Source: Liquidambar formosana (taxonomy: Eukaryota > Streptophyta > Magnoliopsida > Saxifragales > Altingiaceae). From it: a stretch of 64,000 nucleotides of DNA. Positions 11,651 to 23,453 of the stretch are shown piece by piece. The notes beneath the pieces are model-generated. The model had not been told where the DNA came from. It did no database searches and saw only the letters and a program-made list of their open reading frames with translations. The DNA lies in assembly GCA_039720395.1 (NCBI GenBank), contig CM077822.1, positions 23,953,267 through 24,017,266 on the forward strand. Direction: 5' to 3'. Position 1 is the stretch's first letter; every line of letters starts with the position of its first letter. Both the position numbers and the translations under genes were made by a program.

Positions 11651-13305
11651 TGTTGGGAATCATACAAGAGGGAAAAATAGAAGTGCGGAATATAAAAATT
11701 TTCCCTTTGATTCCACAGCCCATGAATCTAACTATGCATATACAAAATCAAACCCTAACTATGAAGAGGGTTAGAACACTTACAGAATTTTTGTCTTCTC
11801 CTTTTTGCTCCAAGCTTTGATTCCGGACAGCGGTGAATGAGCAGCCCAAGTGTGCTGCCTCCAACGGTATCCACACCTAGCTAGAGCTTCAAGTCTTTTC
11901 CTTCTTTTCCCTTGTTGTTGCTAGTGAAGGAGAAGAGAGGAGAGAGAGAGAGGGGGCTGGAAAATTTCGACCAGCCCTTGGGGTTTCTTCTTGTGATGAT
12001 GTCATCACTTCAAAGTGTGACTTATATAGTCCACACTCAAGGGGGCCGGCCCTAGGGGGAAACCCTATTAGGGTGTTATGCAATTTCTCTAAATTGCACA
12101 ATAACCCCTATAAATTATATCAAATATAAATAGGCCTCAAAGAACTATTCTTTATGCACTCATACCCTTTCTCTCATAGACTTTAAAGCTCATCTTGCAT
12201 GATCAGTGTGTGACCCATTGGGTTCACATCATCAAGTAGTAGGAATAGCACGAGGTGTGCACAATGGAACTCTTTCCATTTAGGGTCTAATTGGAACTCC
12301 TTCCAATTCCCTAATTGATTATAACTCACTTATATCAATTAGGGCTTCTACTAACCATGAATAACACCTAGCATATGGTTCATGGTGTCGTCCTTAATGA
12401 AGTGAATATGTATCTATCAAAGAACCCTTCTGTTATAGTTTATAGGTTACAATTGCATCCTTCCATTTACACAATGTCTCCAATTGAACTAATAGGACAT
12501 GGAAGTCTATCAAGTCCCTAGTTCAATTTCTTTATACTCATTCATAAATATCAACTCAATGATGAACTTATGGAAACTCCTTTCCATATTCACACTGCCA
12601 TGGCCATGGACTGAATGAGTTATATTATGAATGCTATATGAGACATTCTCTCTCTTTTTCCTGAGAGTAATGGATTCCTTGTTGATCACTCACATGCCTT
12701 CATACACATAGCAATAGGGCCAATGAACACCTTTACAGACCCATGAATAGAATCTGCACTTAGTGTTATCAAACTTCTAAAGCTACATGCATAAGGTAAC
12801 TATGGTGTCTCAAGTCTAAGGATTACTTGTACCACTATAACATTGAGAAACTGATTGATAGGCAGGTTAAAACTCCATTCAGTTTATCTCAAATCTTTGG
12901 TCACATTCAGTGTACCTATTCTATTAACAGGCACCCACCTGTTGGTTGTAGTGTCTCCACACAAATAGCTTGAGACCAGCTATCCTCCTATAGAGTCAAC
13001 CTAACAAGTGCTAGTCCTATGGTTCATTACTGTCCATCATAGTGAACCTTCAACTAGGAATGATTTAGGAGTTTAGTACAGAGATATATTTACAGTCTCA
13101 TAATTACAACTCTTTGTAATTCAATATTCTCAACTCTAACTCCTTGGACATATTATGTAAATATAAATGATGCATACAAACATAATAGAATAAGCCCTTT
13201 TATTAAATCAATAATAAATGTGACATACATAAATGAAATCAAATGATTGTTCCTTTATCCCTAAACAATCATCTCTATGATTGGCTCTAGGGCATAACTC
13301 TAACA
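11651..13305 (-). repeat. Copia-1 3' LTR
   Basis: The LTR has the same length as 20008-21662. The TATA box (minus CTATATAAG) is near 12021-12029. The plus strand at 11991-12010 holds a dyad GTGATGA-TG-TCATCAC just downstream of the TATA in the transcription sense. The 70-codon minus ORF at 11889-12101 is repeated identically in the other LTR and is not called as a gene. Confidence 0.95.
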
Positions 13306-13317
13306 ATCTCCCACTTG
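13306..13317 (-). other. Copia-1 polypurine tract
   Basis: The element strand reads CAAGTGGGAGAT immediately before the LTR start TGTTAGAG. This is the usual plus-strand primer of plant copia elements; copia-2 has the same sequence at 23442-23453. Confidence 0.85.
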
Positions 13318-13319
13318 CA

Positions 13320-16300
13320 CTATAGCCAATCCACAATGTATCTAATACCCATGTCCTGTCTGTGGTGATCCAACTGCTCTTGGGTCATAGCTTTAGTGAA
13401 GGGATCTGCTACATTCTCTGTTGTGTGAATCTTCTGTATGCTAATATCACCTCTTCCAATGATCTCTCTAATCACATGGAATCGACGCTCAATGTGTTTG
13501 GACTTTTGATGAGACCGTGGTTCCTTAGCTTGAGCAATAGCCCCGTTGTTGTCACAAAACAATGGCAAGGGCTTCTCAATGGCAGGAACTACTCCCAGTT
13601 CAGTAATGAACTTCTTTATCCAAACAGCTTCCTTTGCAGCCTCTGATGCAGCAATGTACTCAGCCTCTGTAGTGGAGTCCGCTGTAACATCCTGTTTACA
13701 GCTTCTCCAACTTACAGCTCCACCATTCAAGGTGAAAACATACCCCGATGTTGATTTCCTATCATCATCGTCAGATTGAAAATCTGAATCCGTATAACCA
13801 ACCATTTCTAAATTTCTTCCTCCATAGACAAGGAATAGTTCCTTAGTTCTTCTTAAGTACTTAAGGACAGCCTTGACTGCTTCCCAGTGTTTCACACCTG
13901 GGTCTGCCTGATATCTGCTTGTAACACTTACACCAAAAGCGATATCTGGTCTTGTACACAACATGGCATACATTAGACTCCCTACTGCAGAAGCATAGGG
14001 AATCGTCCTCATGTACGCAATCTCCTCTGGAGTTTTAGGTGCCATGTTTTTAGACAACTTGATTCCATGCCTAACAGGAATTAGACCTCTTTTGGAATCT
14101 TCTAAATTGAACCTTTTCAATATTTTGTCTATGTACAATGATTGGGAGAGACCTAGCATCCTTTTAGATCTATCTCTATAGACCTTTATTCCTAGAATAT
14201 AGGATGCTTCTCCCAAATCTTTCATGGAGAAATTCTGTGAAAGCCACTCTTTCACTTTTGATAACGTTTCTACTTTATTCCCGATAAGTAGAATATCATC
14301 AACATATAGGACTAGGAAGGTAATCGCACTCCCACTAACTTTCTTGTACACACATGGTTCATCCATATTCTGTAGGAAACCAAACGATTTGATTGCCTCA
14401 TCGAATCGGATGTTCCAGCTTCTAGAAGCTTGTTTAAGTCCATAAATGGACCGCTGTAGCTTGCACACTTTGTGGTCCTCACCACTGGATGTAAAACCCT
14501 CAGGTTGCTGCATATAAAGGTCTTCCTCAATGTTTCCATTAAGGAAAGCGGTCTTTACATCCATTTGCCATATCTCATAATCGTAGTGCGCAGCTATAGC
14601 TAACAAGATCCTAATGGACTTAAGCATAGCCACTGGCGAGAAGGTTTCCTCATAGTCAATACCATGTCTTTGTCGGTAACCTTTTGCCACTAGCCTAGCC
14701 TTGTAGGTCTCTACCTTTCCATCTGAGCCTATCTTCCTTTTGAAGATCCATTTGCAGCCAATAGGTACTATACCTTCTGGTGGATCAACTAAAGTCCAGA
14801 CTTTGTTGGAATACATCGAGTCCATTTTAGATTTCATAGCTTCCAGCCATTTGTTCGAATCAATATCCGAAATCGCCTGTCCATAAGTAGTAGGGTCATC
14901 TGGGTGTTCTCTATCACCAAGGAACAATTCCTCTGCATTATGGTTGAGAAATCCATATCTCTCAGGTGCAACAGATACCCTACTCGATCTACGGAGAGGT
15001 TGTGGTACATTAGTGGGTTCTGTCTCATCAGGGACAGGGGTGGGATCACTGTCGGTTTGTGTCTCATCAGACAATTCTTTGAGTTCTATTTTCCTGTTAT
15101 TGCCTCCTTCTTGAATAAACTCTTTTTCAAGAAAGACTGCAAACTTACTAACAAACACCTTTTGTTCATCAGTATAATAGAAATAATATCCTAAACTCTC
15201 TTTAGGATATCCCACAAACCTACATTTAATTGATCTTGATTCTAACTTGGTTGCATCATGTGTCTTTACATATGCAGTGCAACCCCATACCTTAATATGT
15301 TTAAGGCTTGGTGCTCTCCCTTTCCATATCTCATACGGTGTCTTAGGGACAGATTTGGTTGGGACTCTGTTCAACAAATACGCTGCAGTTTCCAGGGCAT
15401 GTCCCCAGAAGGACAATGGTAAATCAGTGTAACTCATCATGGACCTAACCATATCCAATAAGGTTCTATTCCTCCTTTCTGACACACCATTAAGCTGTGG
15501 TGTTCCAGGAGGTGTCCATTGAGATAGAATGCCCGCTTGAACAAGATGATCTAAAAACTCACCAGTTAAATATTCTCCTCCTCGATCCGATCGAAGAGCT
15601 TTAATACTTTTACCAGTTTGTTTCTCTACTTCATATCTGAATTCTTTGAACTTTTCAAATGCTTCAGATTTGTACTTCATTAAGTACACATACCCATACC
15701 TAGAATGATCATCGGTAAAGGTTATAAAGTAAGAGAAACCTCCACGAGCATGTATGCTCATAGGACCACATACATCACTATGTATTAATCCTAATATGTC
15801 TGCCGCTCTCTCACCGTGACCGGTGAAAGGTGACTTGGTCATTTTACCTAGTAAACAAGATTCACAAGTTGGAAAGGGCATAGAAACCAATGGACCCAAT
15901 TGTCCATCCTTACACATCTTGTTAATCCTATTCTCACTGATATGACCTAGTCTCAAGTGCCAGTCATATGCGGAGTTTTCTTCATCTCTTGTTCTCTTGG
16001 GTTTGTTTGCATTCAATTTAGAACTATCATGCTCTATGCAATTAACATTTGCAATAAAGTTTAGAAAATAAAGGCCATTCACATAAACTCCAGAAGTAAT
16101 GAACTCTTCATTTTTAAATAAAGAACATTTATTCTCCTCAAAAACAAACCTAAATCCTTGTTTAGATAATACTGAAATAGAAATAATGTTTCTTATAACT
16201 TCTGGAATATAAAGACAGCCTGATAATTCTAAACTACTCCCACTAGGCAAAGTCAAGCAGCAAGTCCCCACGGCTAATGCAGCAACGTTTGCTCCATTTC

Positions 16301-16979
16301 CCACTCGTAGGGTTACTTCTCCTTTACTCAGCCTTCTGCTTCCCACTAGGTCCTGCATGGAATTACAAATATGAGAACTCGCACCAGAATCTAGTACCCA
16401 AGTGGAAGCAGAGCTAACACTCATGTTAGTCTCAAGTATAAGAGCATAATCCATACCTTCCGAAGGTTGGTTCTTCAAAGTATCTAGATACTCTTGGCAG
16501 TTACGTTTCCAATGCCCATCTTTGCCGCAGTAAAAACAGATCCCTTTACCTTTCCTCTTCCTTTGGGTACTCTTACCCTTTCTTATTCCCTTGCCTTTAG
16601 GCTTGAGTATAGAATTGGAAGCAGGAACTTCAACCCATTCATCACATTCAAGCAAGAACTCTTTGCCATACAACTCTTGTATGTGGATAAATATCTCAGG
16701 TGCACTTCCCATGGACTCGTATTGCTTCTTAAGCTCAGGACTTAGAGACACCATCATATAGCATCTCGTCATAAGATCATCAGCCATGCGCTTCTGATAA
16801 GCGTCTTTCTCTTGCCGAGTTGCAGCCTCAGTAGGAGCATTGGGAAGTGGACTTTGAAGTGCATAGGTAATATTTTCAGAATTCAAAACGATTTTTAAAT
16901 TCCTTAACCAATCAAGATAATTAGGTCCAGTTAAACAGTTGGTTTCCAAAATGTTGGATAACGGGTTGCGGTGAGCCAT
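13320..16979 (-). CDS. gag-pol: Copia-1 gag-pol polyprotein (protease, integrase, RT, RNase H), gag shortened
   Basis: The 1219-residue ORF has no internal stop. Order: gag N-terminus (about 1-105), knuckle [14 protein letters not shown] (148-161), aspartic protease [10 protein letters not shown] (DSG 197-199), integrase zinc site (H341, H346, C372, C375) and DDE core (D402, D465, E501), RT with YVDD at 892-895, and RNase H around VGYTDSDF and SKHIERRF. Copia order (integrase before RT) is clear. The knuckle begins only 147 residues from the start, and the text jumps from [14 protein letters not shown] straight to the basic knuckle region. Compared with Angela-type gags it lacks roughly 100 residues of C-terminal capsid, so pol looks intact while particle assembly may need help. 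Start: ATG at 16979 begins [11 protein letters not shown], a normal gag N-terminus. Confidence 0.93.
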   Translation of the reverse strand: MAHRNPLSNILETNCLTGPNYLDWLRNLKIVLNSENITYALQSPLPNAPTEAATRQEKDAYQKRMADDLMTRCYMMVSLSPELKKQYESMGSAPEIFIHIQELYGKEFLLECDEWVEVPASNSILKPKGKGIRKGKSTQRKRKGKGICFYCGKDGHWKRNCQEYLDTLKNQPSEGMDYALILETNMSVSSASTWVLDSGASSHICNSMQDLVGSRRLSKGEVTLRVGNGANVAALAVGTCCLTLPSGSSLELSGCLYIPEVIRNIISISVLSKQGFRFVFEENKCSLFKNEEFITSGVYVNGLYFLNFIANVNCIEHDSSKLNANKPKRTRDEENSAYDWHLRLGHISENRINKMCKDGQLGPLVSMPFPTCESCLLGKMTKSPFTGHGERAADILGLIHSDVCGPMSIHARGGFSYFITFTDDHSRYGYVYLMKYKSEAFEKFKEFRYEVEKQTGKSIKALRSDRGGEYLTGEFLDHLVQAGILSQWTPPGTPQLNGVSERRNRTLLDMVRSMMSYTDLPLSFWGHALETAAYLLNRVPTKSVPKTPYEIWKGRAPSLKHIKVWGCTAYVKTHDATKLESRSIKCRFVGYPKESLGYYFYYTDEQKVFVSKFAVFLEKEFIQEGGNNRKIELKELSDETQTDSDPTPVPDETEPTNVPQPLRRSSRVSVAPERYGFLNHNAEELFLGDREHPDDPTTYGQAISDIDSNKWLEAMKSKMDSMYSNKVWTLVDPPEGIVPIGCKWIFKRKIGSDGKVETYKARLVAKGYRQRHGIDYEETFSPVAMLKSIRILLAIAAHYDYEIWQMDVKTAFLNGNIEEDLYMQQPEGFTSSGEDHKVCKLQRSIYGLKQASRSWNIRFDEAIKSFGFLQNMDEPCVYKKVSGSAITFLVLYVDDILLIGNKVETLSKVKEWLSQNFSMKDLGEASYILGIKVYRDRSKRMLGLSQSLYIDKILKRFNLEDSKRGLIPVRHGIKLSKNMAPKTPEEIAYMRTIPYASAVGSLMYAMLCTRPDIAFGVSVTSRYQADPGVKHWEAVKAVLKYLRRTKELFLVYGGRNLEMVGYTDSDFQSDDDDRKSTSGYVFTLNGGAVSWRSCKQDVTADSTTEAEYIAASEAAKEAVWIKKFITELGVVPAIEKPLPLFCDNNGAIAQAKEPRSHQKSKHIERRFHVIREIIGRGDISIQKIHTTENVADPFTKAMTQEQLDHHRQDMGIRYIVDWL

Positions 16980-17150
16980 TACGGTGATCTACATACAGAA
17001 AATTAAACAGAAAATCAGATTTCATTTTTAATCCATAATGATCGGGTCTTTAATCATATGGTACCTCCCACTATTTTATCAAATTCCATACACCCTCTAA
17101 TGGAATTCGGGAATCTCATTCCTAATGGGGATTGGGGTCCCACTGTGACC

Positions 17151-17365
17151 TAGAAGCCTCACATGTTAGTTTCTTGACTTCTAACCCACAGTAAGAAGAC
17201 AACTCTTTGTCTATTGCTTCGTAAGCAAATTCCAATCGTTTTGCCTCTAGGGTGCATACTCCTCACATGTTAGTTTCTTGGAATACTTCCCTAGTTAAGT
17301 TAAGCCCATCATTCACACAGGTATGTTTCACCAAATATATACCTCACATGTTAGTTTCTTGGTAT
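17151..17365 (-). repeat. Three copia-1 leader hairpins with a constant loop
   Basis: CCTCACATGTTAGTTTCTTG occurs at 17157-17176, 17261-17280 and 17342-17361. The flanks differ between copies but are self-complementary (TAGAAG/CTTCTA around the first, TATATACC/GGTATATA around the third). The last copy is about 360 nt, the first about 180 nt, upstream of the gag start. Confidence 0.8.
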
Positions 17366-18596
17366 ATACCAGCTTAGGCACCCCATGATATCTACATATG
17401 TGATAGTTTCAAGTAATGTCTTTAATATGGGTAGCTCCTACATGTCTGCAGCCAGGTACCCACATTAAGGGACGTTAGATGATCCTATAATGATGGAAGG
17501 CAATGAAGAATCCATTCCCTAATGTATTCTCCATTTCCAACTTAATATTAAAATAGAGGGGTTTTTAAGGGTCTCATCAAATTAACATACATCTCATGCA
17601 TATAAATAAAAAATTGAACAGCATAAAATAATAATAATCCACTTATCGATATTAGTCCCTAAGAAGAGACATATAACGATCTATGGATTTGGAGCTATCA
17701 CTATTAATCTCATTAAAAGCTCCCACTATGATGATTATGGACTTTGAGAGAATTCAATCCAAGCCAATAGATTGAATCCAAGGTCTAAGGTGGGTGTAGG
17801 TGATCGTAAAATAACACATTCGAAACATGCATGCTGTCTTGAAACACTTCTCTAAGCTTTCAAGTCCTTCAATCTGCTCCCTTGGCTTGATGGTCTCCAC
17901 CATTGGCTTGTTGGGCTCTATCATGCTCCTTTGGGTCCACCATGCTCCTTAGTGCGCTCTCGATTACATAACATTTACATAATTTAAAGAAAGGGATACA
18001 TAAGGGGAATGTGGGGTACATAAGAGAATGATAGAGAGAGAGGGAGAGGGAAGGTGGCATGCAAGCCCCAAATAAATTACATCACCTTAATAAAATTACA
18101 ACTCTTGTAAATAATAACATCCCATTCATAAGACGGCCAATCACAATTGGTTTAAAGGGTATAGTCCATAATCATCATTCAAACACATACATACAATCTC
18201 ATTGCATAATGTAAAGAAAAACTGTAAGCATTAAAACATATGGGCATTATGGTAATTCTCTTGAATGATTTACATTAATTTCATTAATGCATCCTAATCT
18301 TATTAGGTATTAACAAAAATATCCAGAATTAAATAAAGTCTTAACATTTAAGACATTTTAGTTCCAATTAATCAAATTAATTTAAACATATAAAGTTTCC
18401 TAAAATAACTCTAATATCCAATATTAGGGTTTCCTTAATTAAACAAATCAATTTCATTTAATTAAGAATTTCCAGATTTTAATTTAATCCCCAATTGTAT
18501 TTTAAACCATTTAAAACATTATAAAATTAATCAATATTAATTAAATAATTAACATGGGAATTAAACAAAATCATTTAAATGATGAATTAGTGTATT

Positions 18597-18990
18597 AGGG
18601 TTTCCTAAAACCCTAAACCCTAAACGCATAACCCTAAACCCTAAATGCAAGCCCTAATCATTAAATTCCTTATGATTGGTCATTTAATGTCCAATCATTA
18701 AAACCCTAGGTTCATATGGTATTTAATAAAAGGGATTAGGGTTTAATTAATGCCAAATAGGGTATTAATTACCCTTAATTAATTACACTAATTAGGGTTT
18801 CCAAAACCCTAACCCTAGACATCATTTATGGTATTAATTATGCCCTAACAATTAATAACCATGATTGGTCATTTAATGACCAATCATTAACTCTTAATAA
18901 AGGTAATTAATATTCCAATTAGGGTTTTAATTAATGCCATAATGAAATTAGGGTTTCATCATTAACTCAAAATTAGGGTTTCATCCTTAA
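18597..18990. repeat. Telobox-rich segment with CCAAT dyads in the copia-1 leader
   Basis: Many AAACCCTAA/TTAGGGTTT motifs occur, including short runs near 18607-18650, interleaved with near-perfect dyads at 18672-18698 (one mismatch) and 18861-18887 (13-bp arms ATGATTGGTCATT). Copia-2 has the same layout at 28013-28400. This is not a telomere: runs are only two or three units long. Confidence 0.7.
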
Positions 18991-19990
18991 CTCTATGCAG
19001 CCGTCACTACCAAGACGGCTGCCTGAGCTTGGCTAGGCTGCCATGGCCACCAACGACTGTGGGAGGCCATGGGCAGCCATGGGAGAACATCCTAGGGGTG
19101 TGGGACAAGCCTCTGGACACGTGAGAAGTGGTGGAAGTGGCTGCCATCATCGAGAACAATCAGGGTTTCCAAAACCCACTGCTGGAGCCATTGTTGTAGA
19201 CCTTGAAGGTCACAATAGCTTCTAAATCCTTATCAATTCGACTCCTCCATTGAAACCAGCTTTTGTATCATGTCCCTACATGAAATACTAAGCTTCTAGA
19301 AGAGGTTTGGATGATCGAATCATCACCAATTGTTCTAAACAATTAAAACAACAGTATGCTGCCCAGAATTTGACAGCATACTGTCCATGGTCAGAAATTG
19401 ATTTAAAACCCAGCAAGATGAATGAATTAGGCTACCAAACGAATTTTCCCATTATCCTACATGTCTTAGGAAACTAATGCAATTGGTTTCATGCAATTTG
19501 GAGTTCCCTAACTCAAGTTCTAATCAAAACTCCATTGATGACTTTTCTGCAGAGAAAATCTGCTATGCTGTTCATGAAAAATTTTCAAACTTTTTGAATC
19601 TTTTTCCATCAAAACCTTTTTGAAACTTAAAGAAAATCATATACACATGATATATAATGATCCTACAATGGATTTGCATAAAAAATACAGTAGCTTTGAT
19701 TGAATTTAATTGCAAGAACCTCTGGGTTCTAAAACCCAGATTCGACCCTCTTCAGAAAACCCAGTTTTTCTTTTTCTTCTTCTTCCAATTCAAACCCTAT
19801 ACAACCTTTGCATCAATGGTTACCCTTAACCATGATTTAGAAGAGGAGTAGAAGAAGAATAGACCTAGGGTTCCAAACCCTAGGTTCGGCCAGAGAGAAG
19901 AACAATTATGCAGTAAAAATTCTCCAGATTTTTGAATCATTCAACTACACCATAAATTCCAGCCCATATGTATTTTGTATTATGCATAAT

Positions 19991-20006
19991 CATGGCTTTG
20001 ATACCA
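19991..20006 (-). other. Copia-1 primer-binding site (tRNA-Met type)
   Basis: The element strand reads TGGTATCAAAGCCATG one base inside the 5' LTR. This is the usual copia PBS (TGGTATCAGAGC) with one change. Confidence 0.85.
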
Positions 20007-20007
20007 C

Positions 20008-21662
20008 TGTTGGGAATCATACAAGAGGGAAAAATAGAAGTGCGGAATATAAAAATTTTCCCTTTGATTCCACAGCCCATGAATCTAACTATGCATATAC
20101 AAAATCAAACCCTAACTATGAAGAGGGTTAGAACACTTACAGAATTTTTGTCTTCTCCTTTTTGCTCCAAGCTTTGATTCCGGACAGCGGTGAATGAGCA
20201 GCCCAAGTGTGCTGCCTCCAACGGTATCCATACCTAGCTAGAGCTTCAAGTCTTTTCCTTCTTTTCCCTTGTTGTTGCTAGTGAAGGAGAAGAGAGGAGA
20301 GAGAGAGAGGGGGCTGGAAAATTTCGGCCAGCCCTTGGGGTTTCTTCTTGTGATGATGTCATCACTTCAAAGTGTGACTTATATAGTCCACACTCAAGGG
20401 GGCCGGCCCTAGGGGGAAACCCTATTAGGGTGTTATGCAATTTCTCTAAATTGCACAATAACCCCTATAAATTATATCAAATATAAATAGGCCTCAAAGA
20501 ACTATTCTTTATGCACTCATACCCTTTCTCTCATAGACTTTAAAGCTCATCTTGCATGATCAGTGTGTGACCCATTGGGTTCACATCATCAAGTAGTAGG
20601 AATAGCACGAGGTGTGCACAATGGAACTCTTTCCATTTAGGGTCTAATTGGAACTCCTTCCAATTCCCTAATTGATTATAACTCACTTATATCAATTAGG
20701 GCTTCTACTAACCATGAATAACACCTAGCATATGGTTCATGGTGTCGTCCTTAATGAAGTGAATATGTATCTATCAAAGAACCCTTCTGTTATAGTTTAT
20801 AGGTTACAATTGCATCCTTCCATTTACACAATGTCTCCAATTGAACTAATAGGACATGGAAGTCTATCAAGTCCCTAGTTCAATTTCTTTATACTCATTC
20901 ATAAATATCAACTCAATGATGAACTTATGGAAACTCCTTTCCATATTCACACTGCCATGGCCATGGACTGAATGAGTTATATTATGAATGCTATATGAGA
21001 CATTCTCTCTCTTTTTCCTGAGAGTAATGGATTCCTTGTTGATCACTCACATGCCTTCATACACATAGCAATAGGGCCAATGAACACCTTTACAGACCCA
21101 TGAATAGAATCTGCACTTAGTGTTATCAAACTTCTAAAGCTACATGCATAAGGTAACTATGGTGTCTCAGGTCTAAGGATTACTTGTACCACTATAACAT
21201 TGAGAAACTGATTGATAGGCAGGTTAAAACTCCATTCAGTTTATCTCAAATCTTTGGTCACATTCAGTGTACCTATTCTATTAACAGGCACCCACCTGTT
21301 GGTTGTAGTGTCTCCACACAAATAGCTTGAGACCAGCTATCCTCCTATAGAGTCAACCTAACAAGTGCTAGTCCTATGGTTCATTACTGTCCATCATAGT
21401 GAACCTTCAACTAGGAATGATTTAGGAGTTTAGTACAGAGATATATTTACAGTCTCATAATTACAACTCTTTGTAATTCAATATTCTCAACTCTAACTCC
21501 TTGGACATATTATGTAAATATAAATGATGCATACAAACATAATAAAATAAGCCCTTTTATTAAATCAATAATAAATGTGACATACATAAATAAAATCAAA
21601 TGATTGTTCCTTTATCCCTAAACAATCATCTCTATGATTGGCTCTAGGGCATAACTCTAACA
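20008..21662 (-). repeat. Copia-1 5' LTR
   Basis: The LTR has the same length and almost the same sequence as 11651-13305. The TATA box (minus CTATATAAG) at 20378-20386 should drive the genomic RNA leftward. Confidence 0.95.
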
Positions 21663-21782
21663 AAGAAGACATGAAAGAGAGAAGAAGAAAGCTGAGGAGC
21701 GAGCTGCAAAGAGGCTCAAGAAAATAGAATAGGATATTTATGGCATATTTATAGTTCTTTTACTTAATACCAATGAATTGCT
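21663..21782 (+). pseudogene. Tail of the element B antisense ORF, then 50 bp of element B between the two copia insertions
   Basis: After the duplicated AAGAA, the frame of the antisense ORF continues through a Lys/Arg/Glu-rich stretch to TAG at 21730-21732. The remaining 50 bp are AT-rich and end in TTGCT (21778-21782), the left target duplication of copia-2. The whole 120-bp island is element B sequence. Confidence 0.75.
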
Positions 21783-23441
21783 TGTTGGGAATCGAACAAG
21801 AGGGAAAAATAGAAGTGCAGAATATAAAAAATTTTTCCTACGATTCCCAATCCCATGAATCTAACTATGCATAACACAAAATCAAACCCTAACTACGAAG
21901 AGGGTTAGAACACTTACAGGATTTTTGTCTTCTCCGTTTTGCTCCAAGCTTCTACTCCGGACAGCGGTGAATGAGCAGCCCAAGTGTGCTGCCTCCAACG
22001 GTATCCACACCTAGCTAGAGCTTCAAGCCTTTTCTTTCTTCTTCCTTGTTGTTGCTAGAGGTGGAGAAGAGAGAGAGAGAGAAGAGAGCCTCCAAAGGGC
22101 TGGACGGCTAGGGTTTATTGTGCAGGCCTCTTATGCCATGTCACACATAAGTGTGACTTATATAGGCAGCCCACTAAAGGGGGCTGGCCATGGGGAAGAA
22201 ACCCTAATAGGGTTATGTGTAATTACACTTAATTGCACATTAACCCCTATTATTTGTATCAAATACAAATAGGCCTATAAATAACTATTCTTTATTCACT
22301 AAAACCCTTTCTCTCATAGACTTTAAAGCCCTTCTTGCATGATCAGTGTGTGACCCATTGGGTTCACATCATTAAGTAGTAGGAATAGCACGAGATGTAC
22401 ACAATGGAACTCTTTCCATTTAGGGTCTAATTGGAACTCCTTCCAATTCCCTAATTGATTATAACTCACTTATATCAATTAGGGCTTCTACTAACCATGA
22501 GTAACACCTAGCATATGGCTCATGGTGTGGTCCTTAATGAGGTGAATAGTCATTTACAAAAAACCCTTCTGTTATAGTTTATAGGTTACAATTGCATCCT
22601 TCCTTCAACACAATGTCTCCAATTGAACTAATAGGACATGGAAATCTGTCAAGTCCCTAGTTCAATTACTTTATACTCATTCATAGATATCAACTCATTG
22701 ATGAACTCATGAAACTCTTTTCATATTCATCCTACCATGGCCATGGATTTAATGAGTTATATTGTGAATGCTATATGAGACATTCTCTCTCTTTTTCCTG
22801 AGAGTGATGGATCCCTTGTTGATCACTCACATGCCTTCATACACATAGTAGTAGGGCCAATGAACACCTTTGCAGACTCCTGAATAGGATCTGTACTTAG
22901 TGTTATCAAACTTCTAAAGCTACATGCATAAGGCAACTATGGTGTCTCAGGTCTAAGGATTACTTGTACCACTATAACAATGAGAAACTGATTGACAGGC
23001 AGGATAAAACTCCATTCAGTTTATCTCATATCTTTGGTCACATTCAGTGTACCTATTCTTGTAATAGGCACCCACTTGTTGGTTGTAGTGTCTCCACACA
23101 AATAGCTTGAGACTAGCTATCCTCCTATAGAGTCAGCCTAACAAGTGCTAGTCCTATGGTTCATTACTGTCCATCATAGTGAACCTTCAACTAGGAATGC
23201 TTTAGGAGTTTAGTACAGAGATATATCTATAGTCTCAAAATTACAACTCTTTGTAATTCCATATTCTCCACTCTAACTCCATGGACATATTATGTAAATA
23301 TAAATGATGCATATAAACATAATAGAATAAGCCCTTTTATTAAATCAATAATAAATGTGACATACATAAATGAAATCAAATGATTGTTCCTAATCCCTAA
23401 ACAATCATCTCTATGATTGGCTCTAGGGCATAATCCTAACA
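21783..23441 (-). repeat. Copia-2 3' LTR, followed by polypurine tract 23442-23453
   Basis: The LTR starts TGTTGGGAATCG and ends TCCTAACA on the plus strand. It is related to the copia-1 LTR but clearly a different subfamily (for example around 22080-22200). A TATA box (minus CTATATAAG) lies near 22159-22167. Confidence 0.93.
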
Positions 23442-23453
23442 ATCTCCCACTTG

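Larger units (their letters stand above)
16980..19990 (-). other. Copia-1 leader (5' untranslated region), about 3 kb
   Basis: This is noncoding DNA between PBS and gag, matched over most of its length by copia-2 at 26341-29795. It contains three hairpins with a common loop (17150-17365), AT-rich DNA with two CCAAT-type dyads (18672-18698, 18861-18887), a telobox cluster (18597-18990) and pyrimidine-rich DNA near 19760. The 60-codon plus ORF at 19043-19225 also occurs in copia-2 but shows no coding constraint I can judge. Confidence 0.8.
11651..21662 (-). mobile_element. Copia-1: Ty1/copia LTR retrotransposon, probably Tork/Angela-like
   Basis: Two LTRs of 1655 bp each (11651-13305 and 20008-21662) start TGTTGGG and end CTAACA on the plus strand; this inverted-repeat form (TGTTAG...CCCAACA on the element strand) is standard. 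By eye they differ at about five positions (0.3%), so insertion is very recent. Element order (right to left) is 5' LTR, PBS, 3-kb leader, a single 1219-codon polyprotein, polypurine tract, 3' LTR. It lies inside the antisense ORF of element B. The Tork/Angela label rests on polyprotein wording and LTR size. Confidence 0.95.

Noticed and set aside
11889..12101. 70-codon minus ORF, identical at 20246-20458
   Set aside because: It lies wholly in the copia-1 LTR; identity follows from LTR identity.
17869..18060. ORF MPPSLSLSLYHSLMYP, also at 27279-27479
   Set aside because: Low-complexity start in a noncoding leader, no family, no sign of coding constraint.
18600..18660. Interstitial telomere
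   Set aside because: Only two or three consecutive CCCTAAA units, mixed with other AT-rich sequence and duplicated in both copia leaders.
19043..19225. 60-codon plus ORF shared with 28460-28642
   Set aside because: Homologous leader DNA explains it; amino-acid changes between the copies look unconstrained.
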